From an uncultured Victivallales bacterium (GTDB lineage: Bacteria; Verrucomicrobiota; Lentisphaeria; Victivallales; UBA1829), in NCBI GenBank assembly GCA_944390735.1, contig CALXRL010000074.1, positions 62,001 to 126,000 on the forward strand: 64,000 bases of DNA. Direction: 5' to 3'. This document shows positions 55,298 through 64,000 of the stretch, piece by piece. Both the position numbers and the translations under genes were made by a program. A model generated the notes under the pieces. It saw nothing but the letters and a program-made list of their open reading frames with translations, ran no database searches and was not told the origin of the DNA. Position 1 is the stretch's first letter. Each line of letters begins with the position of its first letter.

Positions 55298-57397
55298 TCA
55301 GACTTGCAGAGTCATGAGGAATTCCGCGTTGGTCTTGATTTTCTTCATCTTGCCGAGGATGAGCTCCATGGCTTCGACCGGCGGAACTCCGTTCATGGCC
55401 TTGCGCAGGGTCCAGACTCTCTGAAGCTCGTCCGGATGCAGAAGAAGCTCTTCCTTCCGGGTTCCGCTCTGCTCCATGTTGATCGCCGGATAGACGCGCT
55501 TGTCGACCAGATGCCGGTCGAGGTGAAGTTCCATGTTTCCGGTGCCCTTGAACTCTTCGAAAATGACCTCGTCCATCTTGCTTCCGGTATCAATCAGAGC
55601 CGTGGCGATGATCGTGAGACTTCCATGACCTTCGATGTTCCGCGCCGCGCCGAAGAAGCGTTTGGGTTTGTGAAGCGCATTGGCGTCGACACCGCCGGAG
55701 AGAATCTTGCCGCTGTGCGGCTGAAGCGTGTTGTAGGCGCGGGCAAGACGGGTGATCGAGTCCAGAAGAATGACAACATCCTTTTTGTATTCCACAAGAC
55801 GCTTTGCCTTTTCAATGACCATTTCCGCCACCTGGACATGCCGTTCGGGCGGTTCGTCGAAGGTCGAGCTGACCACTTCCGCATTGACGCTCATTTTCAT
55901 GTCGGTCACCTCTTCCGGACGCTCGTCGATCAGCAGAACGATAAGCTCCACCTCCGGATTGTTTTTCCGGATTGCGTTGGCAATCTTCTGCATGAGAACG
56001 GTCTTTCCGGTTCTCGGAGGAGCAACGATCAGTCCGCGCTGACCCTTGCCGATCGGCGTGACCAGATCCACCACGCGGGTGGAAAGATTTTCCGGATCGT
56101 TCTCCAGAATGAGTCTCTGGGTCGGGAAGTAGGGGGTCAGATTGTTGAACGGAATGATGTCACGCTTCTTTTCCGGAGCCTCGTGGTTGATGCTGTCCAC
56201 CTTGAGCATGGCGAAGAAGCGTTCCTTCTCCCGCGGGGGACGGATCTGGCCGGCGATGAAGTCTCCGGTTTTCACCGAGAAGCGGCGGATCTGCGAAGGA
56301 CTCAGGTAGATGTCTTCCGAGGAGGGCAGATAACTGTACGCCTGCGAACGCAGGAAGCCGAATCCGTCCGGCAGAATTTCCAGAAAGCCGCTGCCGTAGA
56401 CCGCGCCGCTGCGTTCGGTGGTCACGCGGAGAATTTCAAAGACCAGTTTCGATTTTTCCAGCGCTCCGACGCCTTCGATTCCCAGGTCGCGCGCCATGAT
56501 GGTCAGTTCCTGCATGGATTTTTCCTGCAGAGCGGTGATGTTGAGATCCGGCGCTTTTTCCCGGACCTGCTGCGGCATTTCCGGCGTCTGCGGAAGCGGA
56601 GCGTTCTCGTCGCGCTGCTGCGAAGCGTTCTGCGGGAGAGAACCGCCGTTCATGGGCCCGTTGTTCTGCTGGTATCCCTGCGGATAGCGGTTGTTGTTCG
56701 GGAGAAAACGGCGGTTGTTGTTATTGTTCCGGTTGTTGTAGCGGTTGCCGTTCTGCTGACCGTTGTTGTTATTGTTGTTGAAGTGGCGCTGCTGACGATT
56801 GTCGCCGCGGTCGTTGTTGTTCTGGCGGTCGTTGAAATTGTACCGGTTGTTCTCCTTCCGGGGGAACTCGCGCGGTTCGGGGGTGTTCGGCCGTGCCTCT
56901 TCGACGGGTTCGCGTTCGGGAGTCTGGGGAGTCCGGCGCACCGGCTCGCGCGGAGTCGCGTATTCTCCTTCTTCCAGATAGGGACTCTTCTCCGTGTTCT
57001 GATAGGGAGCGGAGGTCTCCGAGGGTTCGACAGGCACCACGGTCGGCGGAACCAGAAGATCCGGCTGCACATTCGCCGGAATCGGTTCCAGCTCGGGCGA
57101 GGCGTCTTCCCGGCTGCCGGTTTTCCTGGTGATCTTACGCGGCTGCGGCATGGGAATGACCGGTTCCGACATGGCCGATCCCGTCTGCTGTTCCGGTACG
57201 ACACCGGCGGAAGGTTCCTTTCCCGTCTCCGGTTCCGCGGCCGCGGGGATTGCGGTTTCCTGCGCGGGAAGGGCGAGTGCGGGGGTGGCATCCTCTTTGC
57301 GTTTTGCGCGCGGGGTGCGCGGCGTCCGGGGTTTGCGTTCGGTTTTTGCTTCAGATTTTTCCTCGGGGAGGATCGGATTTTCGTTTTCGTTTTCCAT
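55298..57397 (-). CDS. rho: Transcription termination factor Rho with long disordered N-terminus
   Basis: Rho is the hexameric RNA-dependent ATPase that ends transcription. The last 415 residues form the full canonical Rho: RNA-binding cold-shock domain ([15 protein letters not shown]), Walker [10 protein letters not shown] (about 459-466), Walker [14 protein letters not shown], and the R-loop region [11 protein letters not shown]. The first 284 residues are an added disordered region: acidic/Pro-rich to residue 181, then Asn/Arg/Gln-rich (182-256, with runs of five or more Asn). A similar disordered insertion in Bacteroides thetaiotaomicron Rho is reported to drive phase separation and gut fitness. 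The core is certain; the function of this head is inferred from that comparison. coaE lies 78 bases upstream. Confidence 0.96.
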   Translation of the reverse strand: MENENENPILPEEKSEAKTERKPRTPRTPRAKRKEDATPALALPAQETAIPAAAEPETGKEPSAGVVPEQQTGSAMSEPVIPMPQPRKITRKTGSREDASPELEPIPANVQPDLLVPPTVVPVEPSETSAPYQNTEKSPYLEEGEYATPREPVRRTPQTPEREPVEEARPNTPEPREFPRKENNRYNFNDRQNNNDRGDNRQQRHFNNNNNNGQQNGNRYNNRNNNNNRRFLPNNNRYPQGYQQNNGPMNGGSLPQNASQQRDENAPLPQTPEMPQQVREKAPDLNITALQEKSMQELTIMARDLGIEGVGALEKSKLVFEILRVTTERSGAVYGSGFLEILPDGFGFLRSQAYSYLPSSEDIYLSPSQIRRFSVKTGDFIAGQIRPPREKERFFAMLKVDSINHEAPEKKRDIIPFNNLTPYFPTQRLILENDPENLSTRVVDLVTPIGKGQRGLIVAPPRTGKTVLMQKIANAIRKNNPEVELIVLLIDERPEEVTDMKMSVNAEVVSSTFDEPPERHVQVAEMVIEKAKRLVEYKKDVVILLDSITRLARAYNTLQPHSGKILSGGVDANALHKPKRFFGAARNIEGHGSLTIIATALIDTGSKMDEVIFEEFKGTGNMELHLDRHLVDKRVYPAINMEQSGTRKEELLLHPDELQRVWTLRKAMNGVPPVEAMELILGKMKKIKTNAEFLMTLQV

Positions 57398-57475
57398 GTC
57401 GGGAGTATCTCCAAAATATCAAATTGATGTTTTCTGTCTGAATTCGGGAATGGTTCTTCGGCGGGGAAGAACCGC

Positions 57476-58063
57476 TCACGAATTGAGACATCGGTTTAAT
57501 CGGATGCACTGCTGTTTCAGACGGTCGATGGAGGAGTTGTTGATGAGTCCGTAATCCGCCAGTTCCAGTTTTTTTTCCGCGGGAATCTGGCTCTGGATCC
57601 GGAAGAGGGCGTGTTCCCGGCTCCAGGATCGCGCGAGAAGACGCTCCATCTGAAGATCGGGAGGGGCCCAGACGGCAACGGTTTTTTCCGTCCGGGTGTT
57701 CCAGGAGCATTCGAAGAGAAGCGGAACATCGAACATGACGTTCGCCTCCTCTCCGCAGGCGCGGAAGAGCTCCTGAATCCGCCGGTCGATGAACGGATGC
57801 AGAACCGCCTCCAGATGTCTGCGTTCCGTTTCCCTGGAAAAGACGATGTCCGCAAGCACTTTTTTATTGGTGGTTCCGTCGGATGCAATCACCTCGTTTC
57901 CCCAGATCGCCGCCAGTTTCCGGTGAATTCCCGAATGCGGGTCCGCATGAAGCTCCGCACAGACGGCGTCGGCGTCGACCGCTTTCCAGCCAAGCTCGAC
58001 AAAGATTTTTAAAACAGTGGATTTTCCGCAGCCCGGGGCTCCGGTCAGACCGATGACTTTCAA
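57476..58063 (-). CDS. coaE: Dephospho-CoA kinase
   Basis: CoaE phosphorylates dephospho-CoA, the last step of coenzyme A synthesis. The 195-residue length fits. It has the P-loop GAPGCGKST at residues 8-16, the DADAVCAELH substrate segment and a FDVPLLFE motif with lid residues after it. The start is TTG at 58063, with GGAG eight bases before it. It precedes rho, a pairing also seen in other phyla. The palindrome at 58128-58148 lies in the divergent region shared with the NUDIX gene. Confidence 0.93.
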   Translation of the reverse strand: MKVIGLTGAPGCGKSTVLKIFVELGWKAVDADAVCAELHADPHSGIHRKLAAIWGNEVIASDGTTNKKVLADIVFSRETERRHLEAVLHPFIDRRIQELFRACGEEANVMFDVPLLFECSWNTRTEKTVAVWAPPDLQMERLLARSWSREHALFRIQSQIPAEKKLELADYGLINNSSIDRLKQQCIRLNRCLNS

Positions 58064-58127
58064 GAAAAAATCTCCATTTAAAACTTGCAGAGCTTATTAC
58101 GATTCACGGTTGGAATAAAATGAAAAT

Positions 58128-58148
58128 AATGATGCAATTCGCATCATT
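58128..58148. promoter_or_regulatory. 21-bp palindrome between coaE and the NUDIX gene
   Basis: AATGATGC (58128-58135), AATTC, GCATCATT (58141-58148): perfect 8-bp arms with a five-base centre. A second, smaller inverted repeat (CTGTC-AGCA-GACAG) lies about 14 bases to the right. The position between two divergent genes suggests a repressor or activator site. Confidence 0.5.
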
Positions 58149-58236
58149 TACGATATGAAACTGTCAGCAGACAGTGCTATATTGTATCATGCCTGAACAA
58201 AAAGTCAAGTAAAAAAACGTTTTTTGGAGGAATTTT

Positions 58237-58788
58237 ATGAAAATCCTGCGGAGAAATGAGGTCGCTTCCGGCAAATGGCTCGCATTGGAAGTGCTTGATT
58301 ACATTGATTCGAACGGAAAGGAACGCAAATGGGAGTGCGTCTCCCGGAAACGGTGTGACGGAGCCGTTCTGATGATTGCGGAACTTCTGCCTTCGCATCG
58401 GCTTGTGCTGATCCGTCAGTACCGTCCGCCCGCCGACGGCGTGGTGCTGGAGTTCCCCGCCGGACTGATCGACGAGGGCGAAACACCGGAAGCCGCCGCT
58501 CTGCGCGAACTGCGGGAGGAGACCGGTTATCACGGAGCAATCCGAAAGGTCTTTCCTCCCGCCTACAACTCGCCCGGACTGACGGGGGAATTCATCTACA
58601 CGGTCCTCATGGAGGTCCCCGAGAAGGAGCAGGGCGAACTGAAAACCGACTTTGACGAATCCGAACACATTGAGACGCTCCTTCTGGAGAAACGCACTCT
58701 TCTGCAGACGGTGGAATCCATGGCGGCCGACGGCATCCGCATTGATTCCAAGGTTCTCGCCTATGCAATTGCCGGAGCCGGAATCTGA
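58237..58788 (+). CDS. NUDIX hydrolase, ADP-ribose pyrophosphatase-like
   Basis: A 183-residue NUDIX protein with an intact box: GLIDEGETPEAAALRELREETG (split here as GLIDEGETPEAAALREL and REETG). The upstream LVLIRQYRPPADGVVLEFPAG is the usual ADP-ribose pyrophosphatase-type setting, and the late PEKEQGEL and DESEHIETLLL segments fit too. It likely cleaves ADP-ribose or a similar NDP-sugar. A very strong GGAGG site precedes the ATG. It ends before the shared terminator at 58816. Confidence 0.9.
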   Translation: MKILRRNEVASGKWLALEVLDYIDSNGKERKWECVSRKRCDGAVLMIAELLPSHRLVLIRQYRPPADGVVLEFPAGLIDEGETPEAAALRELREETGYHGAIRKVFPPAYNSPGLTGEFIYTVLMEVPEKEQGELKTDFDESEHIETLLLEKRTLLQTVESMAADGIRIDSKVLAYAIAGAGI

Positions 58789-58815
58789 AGGCGCAGAGCA
58801 TACGGGAAAAAGCCG

Positions 58816-58860
58816 GGCGGAGAAAGGGAAATGGATCAACCTTTCTCCGCCGTTCTTTTC
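58816..58860. terminator. Bidirectional terminator between NUDIX gene and GH2-like gene
   Basis: Perfect 12-bp stem (58816-58827 and 58840-58851), 12-base loop, GTTCTTTTCC on the right and, on the minus strand, CGGCTTTTTCC on the other side. Confidence 0.8.
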
Positions 58861-58888
58861 CGATGCCCGGTTCCCGGAGCGTCTTGTT

Positions 58889-61800
58889 TTACCAGCACCA
58901 GAAGAAATCGTTGGTGTATTTGGATTCCTGGAATTCATAGGGGAAGAGCAGATCGCTGTTTTTCCCTTCGAATTCGAAGCGGACCGGATTCCTGTGGATT
59001 CCTCCTGCGCCGGAGCTGTTGTAAATGCGGATGGCAATACGGTTTTTCCCCCGTTTCAGAACGCTTCCCGCATCCAGTTTCCAGAGGCGGGCACCGCGTC
59101 CGCCGAGATAGGCGTTGTAGATTCCGATGGCTTCCGGCATCTTCTTCCCGTTGAGGAAAAGGGTGGTCTGATGCTCGGTCCGTTTGAAGGTGGCAATGTC
59201 GCGGATTCCGTTCACATGCAGATAGAGGTTTCCCGCGGGAAGCTCGTCGAGCTCCAGTTCGGTGAAATACCAACCGAACCCGTCATAGGCGGAGCCGGGA
59301 TCGGATTCCAGATGCGGATTCTTTTCCGTGACGCCCTGATCCTCCCAGATCAGACCCGTTTTGATCGGACGGGGAATTCTGCCGCCGAATTTTCCCGAAG
59401 CGAATCCGTTTTTTTCTCCTTTTCCATCCGGATCGGTGAGAAAGGTCCATGCGGTGTCGGTCAGATCCCACTTCGGAACGGAAAAGAGAATTTCCGATTC
59501 GTTTTCCACATTCAAGTTATGGAACACCACCGACCAGACCCGGTAGATTTTCCGGCGTTCTTCTCCCTGTTTGACGGAATCCGGATCCAGTGCGCAGAGA
59601 ATGTTCGTTTTTCCATTCCGGACCACTTCCGCCATGGTTCCGTGCGGAGCGCGGGAATCGCCTTTCCGAAGAGTGAATTCGAACGATTCCGTCCGCGGGT
59701 TTTCAAACAGGTAGAAATCCGATGCGGAGAGCCCGCGGAATGCTTCGCCGGCCTTTTCCGGAAAATCGGTGCCGGGAAGAATGCCTTTCAGCATCTGGAA
59801 CTGATAAAACCCGCCGTTCCAGAAATGGGGATAGGTCTTTTTGGTCAGGAATTGCCTGCAGACGGCAACGCCTTCCGGAAGATAGGCTGATCCGGGAAGC
59901 CGGACGATCGTTCGGCTTTTTTTCAGCACCTCGCCGTTGATGGTTCCCCGGCCCGCCACACAGATCGGGGAGTCTTTTACGATCCGGATCCCGAGACGTG
60001 CGAGAAATTGCTTCCCGGATTCGTCTCCGGTATAGCGGACCCCTGGAATCTGCGGTTCCGGTTTTGTGAGAACGCTTTTCAGAAGATTGTCCGCCAGCAG
60101 CGTCGCCGCAGGATCCTGTCCGTAGCGGGAGGAGACATCGGCCTGGCAGAAGAACAGAATTCCTTTTCCGGAACGGGCCTCCAGCACCACGGCGTAATTC
60201 CGGTCGTATCCGCCTGTGATGATCGGATGGATCGAGCCGTAGGAGGGATTTTCCAATGCGAATCCCGCAACCAGATTGCGGTTGGTCAGATGCGGCGTCT
60301 CCAGTGCAACCGACTGATTGTGTCGGAATGCCTCGGATGGACGTTTTTCATTTACAACGCTTTCCGCTCTTCCCCGCCAGAAGCTCAGATCCTCGCTGCT
60401 GAGTCCTTTTACCGCTTCGTGCTGCGCATCCGCGAGGAACGCGTGCTCGAGACGCTGTTCATTGGCCCGGTGGGAATAAAGCGAGGTATCGTCCTGTTCA
60501 AAGATCAGGATCCGTCCGCCGTTGCGGAGAAACGCGGAAAGCGACTTCGCATTGGTCCTGCGGACGAGCGCACCGCGTTCCACGATCAGCACCTCGATTC
60601 CCTTCGGCACCCCTTTGACAAGATCGACCGGCACTCCTTTGAGGCCGGCTTTTTCCGCGATGGATCCGCTCTTCCCCTTTGCGATTCCGAGGGTGACTTT
60701 CTTTGCCGCGTCTGTCAGGAGTTGCCGGTCCGGTTTCGGGAAGATTGTCAGCGCGAACGACTCCTTTCGTCCTCCGGCTTCCAGAAGGAGATGCGCTTTT
60801 GTTTTGACTTTCACTTCAGGAAGGCGGAATTCGAAGGGCTGAAAATCAATGGCTCCCTGCGCCGCTGTTTTGCGGAACGGGAAGACGGCTTCCGGTTTTC
60901 CGCCGATTCGTAGCGTGACAGTTCCCCTGACGGTCACGGAACGTTCCGTGTCGTTGACGACGGCAATCTGCTTGCGGACCGTCTCTCCTCCGTAGAAATT
61001 ATGGTCGCGTGTAAACGGATCGTCCTTTTCGCCGGTCAGCGTGAGATACAGCGGCTGCATTTCGTTGCGGTAGAGGGGGGCGAAGATACTCTCCTGCACG
61101 GGGCCGTTTCCCTGTCCGAACTCTTCCGGCCAGGGGTGGAAGGCAAGAGCGCGGAGCTTGAAGTACCAGCTGTTTGTACGCATCCACTCGTGATCTTCCG
61201 TTCCCAGGACTGGTTCGGTGAAGTAGCGCCAGGAGAGCCTGCGGCGGTCTTTGATTCCTTCCGCACGGTCGGTGTTGAAGGGGTGGGCGTAGAGTTCTTC
61301 GGTCCACGCGCAGAAGCCGTCCACGCCGTTGAGACGGAAATCGCGGAGTCCGGCAAGGAAGAAGATCCGGCTCCATTCGAGCCAGTTGTCAAACGCTGCA
61401 TCGCCGAGATACCGCGCGGCCGCTTCGTAGAAGAGCAGACGGGGAACGCGCCGGCGTTCTTTCATGACCGGAAACTGATGCTCCGGATGCTGCGTGTCCA
61501 TGGAATAGAGATTGATGGTTCCCGCTTCCAGCAGATAGAGCGGCAGTTTCTTTTCCGGACGGTTTGCCCAGGGGGTATGATACATCATCCGGTCCAGCAG
61601 ATTGAGTCCGTTGGTCGGATAGTGATGGAGCATCCGCATGAAATTTTTCCAGTTGCCGGTTGCCTGAGCGATGTACCCGCGTTCGGGATCGGCTTTCTTG
61701 AAGAGTGCGTCGCGTTTTTCCATGAAAGCCTCCTGATCCCTGGCGGTGCGGGAGGCGGGCATGTAGGAGTCGTCGGTTGCGAACGGGTTCAGATTGAATC

Positions 61801-64000
61801 CGTTGGAGGTGAGCTGTCCGTAGGGATCGCTCAGATAGCCGATGATGGAGGGGTGGTTCCGGATCTTGCGGACGGCTTCCATGGTCTGATCGTCGGAATA
61901 GGTCTGCTCGACCGGCGCCATGACGAGAAATCCGTGTTTGTCGCACTGGTCATAGAGGGGGGTGTTGTATCCCCCTTCGACCGCGTGAAGATAGATGGCG
62001 TTGAATCCCAGTTTCCGGAGATATTCCATCCGGCCCGGATCGTAGATTTTCGAGGGCGTTCTCGGAAAGGCGGTCCGAAGACGGACAATCCGGCCGTTCA
62101 GCAGAAAATGTCCGTTTTTCGTCTCAAACGTCCGGAAGCCGAAGGTCTGTGTTTTCTCTTCGATGAGAGTTCCATCCTCTTTTTCCGCCCGGACCCGCGC
62201 GGTGCAGAGGCGCGGATGCTCAGGAGACCATTGCGGAAAATCGGAACATTGTCCGCGGAAGGTCAGACGGTTTTTCCCGTTCATCGCTTCCGTTTTCCGG
62301 AACCGTTGTCTGCCATCCGGTCCGAGCAGTTCCAGAGAGAGTTTTCCTTTGCCGAGCGCAGGGGCTGTGACTTGAATCAGAAAATGGCCGCTGATTCCAT
62401 CGGCTTTCCGAATCCAGATGTCGTCGATGACCGGAGCGTGATCCGAGGCTTCCAGATACAGGTCTCCAAGGATTCCGTCCGCTCGTCGAAGAGAAGGTCC
62501 GTGCGACTGTTTCCCGAAGAGGTGCAGGTCGATCCGGTTTTTCTTCCCGTATTCCAGAACCTTCGAGAGATCGACCGACGGTGTCATCAGGGAGGCACTT
62601 CCTGCACTTTTTCCGTTGATGCAGATCAGGACCTCCTTCTCCACATGGTCCAACGTAAGACGGACGTGTTTTCCCTTCCATTCCGCCGGAACAGAGAACG
62701 TCCGTTCGTACCAGAAAAAGGTATTTTGGGCCTTGTCGGTGACAAGCGTGTATCCGCATGGCTGGAGGAGCTCTTTTTTCTGCGGATGTTTCCGGTAAAC
62801 CGGCGTGTGCCAGCCGATGGTCATCGGGAGAGGCGCATAAAACCACTTTGCCGGATCGGGGGAGGCCGTTTCGTCTCCGGAGCCCTGCACCGCCCAGAAT
62901 CCGTTCAGATAGATTCTTTGGGCGGAGGCCGTTTTGGAACGGGTCAGGAGGGAATCATCCCAGAGGCGTTTTCCATCTGCGTGATAGATCTCCGGCCATG
63001 GAAGATCGGGCGCGATGGCGCCGAACTGGAAGACCGGCAGCGTTTCGCGTCCTTCATATTCCAGAAACGCCTTGCGGTACCCGAAAATGGTTGTGGCGGG
63101 GCGCGTCTTTTCCGGATTCGTGCGCAGGGAAACTCCGCTTGCGCTGTCGTTCAGATTGATGCAGTAGGCGATCAGCGATCCGCGCTCCGGTTTCCCCGGG
63201 AGCAGGTCTCGCGGGATGGCCGCCTCCAGAACGTAGCCGTGAACGGGTTTCCCGTTCACGGTGACATTCTCTTTGCGGACCTTGTATGAGATGGCGGCGG
63301 GTGTGGTTCCGGTTCCGTCTTTCAGAAGCAGAGGTTTTCCGCCGGCGGAAATGTCGAATACGATCTGAAATCCATGTCCGCGCAGGGGCAGCTGAGTTCG
63401 GAGATCCTTCTGACGGATTCCGGAGGCGAGAAAAAGTTCCACGGAATCGTTTTTCCACGGGGCGGCGGGATTGCTCCCCTCTCCCGGTGTCCGGTCCGCG
63501 ACAATGGCGAGGAAATAGAGATTCCGCGCATCCGCCATGAACGAGAAGTTCCCGGAAAGCTCCTCCTCCGCCGGAACCGTTTTCCCGACGGCGGAATCCT
63601 GTCCGGACAGGCGGATGAACTCCGGAGGCGTCCAGAGATAAAGGACGTTTTCATATCCCCAGTCTTTCCGGTAAGCTCCGTCGATCATGGTGCCTGCGGT
63701 CGGGCGCGGAATCAGGAACCGTTCCGCCGGGTCGACCGCTTTGGCTTTGCGCAGTTCGATCTCCAGCGGGAATCGGGTCGTATCGTACTGCCAGAGTCCG
63801 AAGCCGAAGGTGACGGAGAGCGCTTTTTTCAGATCCGGATTTTTATCATGTTTCATCTCTTTGCGGGTGAAGACAAATGATTTCGACATGGAGTCCGCGT
63901 TCTGTCTGCTCCATCCGGGAAAGACGTTGCCTCCGCGGGTGTTGATGCGCATGGAGACTTTGATCTTCTGCGATGCTTTCACGCTCATTTCCAGCTGGCT
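58889..64000 (-). CDS. Giant GH2-like glycoside hydrolase family protein (N-terminus beyond the window)
   Basis: More than 1,700 residues are visible and the frame stays open to the right edge, so the true start lies outside. The N-terminal part resembles a CBM9-like domain (GYVLEAAIPRDLLPGKPERGSL). A GH2 sugar-binding/immunoglobulin/TIM-barrel core follows: FFWYERTFSVPAEWKGKHVRL, DGILGDLYLEAS, then FNAIYLHAVEGGYN. At the expected acid/base site, NHPSII is followed by GYLSDPYG instead of W-x-x-GNE, so the usual acid/base Glu is missing. A possible nucleophile is the Glu in PLYLLEAGTINL. Later come a GATase/ThuA-like segment (LIVERGALV to GGRILIFEQDD) and a C-terminal jelly-roll. A GH2-like carbohydrate enzyme or binding protein; substrate not assignable. 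Confidence 0.8.
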   Translation of the reverse strand, partial: SQLEMSVKASQKIKVSMRINTRGGNVFPGWSRQNADSMSKSFVFTRKEMKHDKNPDLKKALSVTFGFGLWQYDTTRFPLEIELRKAKAVDPAERFLIPRPTAGTMIDGAYRKDWGYENVLYLWTPPEFIRLSGQDSAVGKTVPAEEELSGNFSFMADARNLYFLAIVADRTPGEGSNPAAPWKNDSVELFLASGIRQKDLRTQLPLRGHGFQIVFDISAGGKPLLLKDGTGTTPAAISYKVRKENVTVNGKPVHGYVLEAAIPRDLLPGKPERGSLIAYCINLNDSASGVSLRTNPEKTRPATTIFGYRKAFLEYEGRETLPVFQFGAIAPDLPWPEIYHADGKRLWDDSLLTRSKTASAQRIYLNGFWAVQGSGDETASPDPAKWFYAPLPMTIGWHTPVYRKHPQKKELLQPCGYTLVTDKAQNTFFWYERTFSVPAEWKGKHVRLTLDHVEKEVLICINGKSAGSASLMTPSVDLSKVLEYGKKNRIDLHLFGKQSHGPSLRRADGILGDLYLEASDHAPVIDDIWIRKADGISGHFLIQVTAPALGKGKLSLELLGPDGRQRFRKTEAMNGKNRLTFRGQCSDFPQWSPEHPRLCTARVRAEKEDGTLIEEKTQTFGFRTFETKNGHFLLNGRIVRLRTAFPRTPSKIYDPGRMEYLRKLGFNAIYLHAVEGGYNTPLYDQCDKHGFLVMAPVEQTYSDDQTMEAVRKIRNHPSIIGYLSDPYGQLTSNGFNLNPFATDDSYMPASRTARDQEAFMEKRDALFKKADPERGYIAQATGNWKNFMRMLHHYPTNGLNLLDRMMYHTPWANRPEKKLPLYLLEAGTINLYSMDTQHPEHQFPVMKERRRVPRLLFYEAAARYLGDAAFDNWLEWSRIFFLAGLRDFRLNGVDGFCAWTEELYAHPFNTDRAEGIKDRRRLSWRYFTEPVLGTEDHEWMRTNSWYFKLRALAFHPWPEEFGQGNGPVQESIFAPLYRNEMQPLYLTLTGEKDDPFTRDHNFYGGETVRKQIAVVNDTERSVTVRGTVTLRIGGKPEAVFPFRKTAAQGAIDFQPFEFRLPEVKVKTKAHLLLEAGGRKESFALTIFPKPDRQLLTDAAKKVTLGIAKGKSGSIAEKAGLKGVPVDLVKGVPKGIEVLIVERGALVRRTNAKSLSAFLRNGGRILIFEQDDTSLYSHRANEQRLEHAFLADAQHEAVKGLSSEDLSFWRGRAESVVNEKRPSEAFRHNQSVALETPHLTNRNLVAGFALENPSYGSIHPIITGGYDRNYAVVLEARSGKGILFFCQADVSSRYGQDPAATLLADNLLKSVLTKPEPQIPGVRYTGDESGKQFLARLGIRIVKDSPICVAGRGTINGEVLKKSRTIVRLPGSAYLPEGVAVCRQFLTKKTYPHFWNGGFYQFQMLKGILPGTDFPEKAGEAFRGLSASDFYLFENPRTESFEFTLRKGDSRAPHGTMAEVVRNGKTNILCALDPDSVKQGEERRKIYRVWSVVFHNLNVENESEILFSVPKWDLTDTAWTFLTDPDGKGEKNGFASGKFGGRIPRPIKTGLIWEDQGVTEKNPHLESDPGSAYDGFGWYFTELELDELPAGNLYLHVNGIRDIATFKRTEHQTTLFLNGKKMPEAIGIYNAYLGGRGARLWKLDAGSVLKRGKNRIAIRIYNSSGAGGIHRNPVRFEFEGKNSDLLFPYEFQESKYTNDFFWCW

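Noticed and set aside
56630..56854. Repeat-rich tract resembling a CRISPR array or VNTR
   Set aside because: The repeats are in-frame Asn, Arg and Gln codons of the Rho head, with no constant-length repeat and spacer units.

Overview
The window looks like chromosomal DNA of a Lentisphaerota bacterium, probably Victivallales (Victivallis-like, anaerobic, often gut-associated). This is inferred from gene content, not from a marker gene. The evidence is: a pseudopilin with the [23 protein letters not shown] signal and a terminal H-x-DG motif, directly behind a GntR-headed, LacI-type regulator and a secreted beta-helix protein; serine/threonine kinases with N-terminal zinc ribbons; a B12-dependent ribonucleotide reductase; a probable Na+-pumping pyrophosphatase; a Rho factor with a long asparagine-rich disordered head; and diaminopimelate-type peptidoglycan genes. 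GC is high, so the opposite strand carries many long spurious reading frames. No tRNA, rRNA, CRISPR array, transposase or phage gene was seen.

Layout. 1-6526 (minus): a housekeeping operon nrdJ-mraY-fumC-hrpB. 7124-14140 (minus): eight exported proteins in one run, mostly lipoproteins, built from CsgG/LpoB/YcfL/COG3014-type families, with three LpoB-like paralogues. 14524-18595 (plus): YggL-like protein, active Ser/Thr kinase, SEC-C protein, YhcH-type protein. 18775-21209 (minus): dnaX and a glyoxalase-fold protein. 21482-25065 (plus): regulator, pseudopilin and beta-helix cassette. 25247-26809: serA. 26983-33324 (plus): a five-gene run of a metallo-hydrolase, a zinc-ribbon pseudokinase, a degenerate hybrid histidine kinase, a small membrane protein and a polytopic membrane protein. 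33338-36958 (minus): an active HtrA-type lipoprotein followed by a PDZ protein that looks like a tandem pseudoprotease. 37199-38486: coiled-coil exported protein and folD. 38648-38731 (minus): a 27-residue peptide gene with a very strong ribosome site. 39075-42298: YfgM-like protein, SpoU methyltransferase, dapF, dapA. 42360-45403: PHP protein, lipoprotein, serine hydrolase. 45518-48911 (minus): membrane pyrophosphatase and sugar isomerase-like protein. 49155-51593: four-domain sulfur-transfer flavoprotein. 51658-58063 (minus): coaE, rho, a MurU-AmgK fusion, DJ-1 protein, tgt. 58237-58788: NUDIX hydrolase. 58889-64000 (minus): a giant GH2-like protein cut by the window edge.

How it fits together. 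Cell-envelope work dominates: mraY, dapA and dapF make peptidoglycan precursors, the MurU-AmgK fusion would recycle MurNAc, and the LpoB/CsgG lipoprotein run plausibly acts on penicillin-binding proteins or at the outer membrane. A second theme is catalytically dead copies of signalling and quality-control enzymes (pseudokinase, Cys-substituted histidine kinase, pseudo-HtrA). The 26983-33324 operon is the best candidate for an undescribed signalling system.
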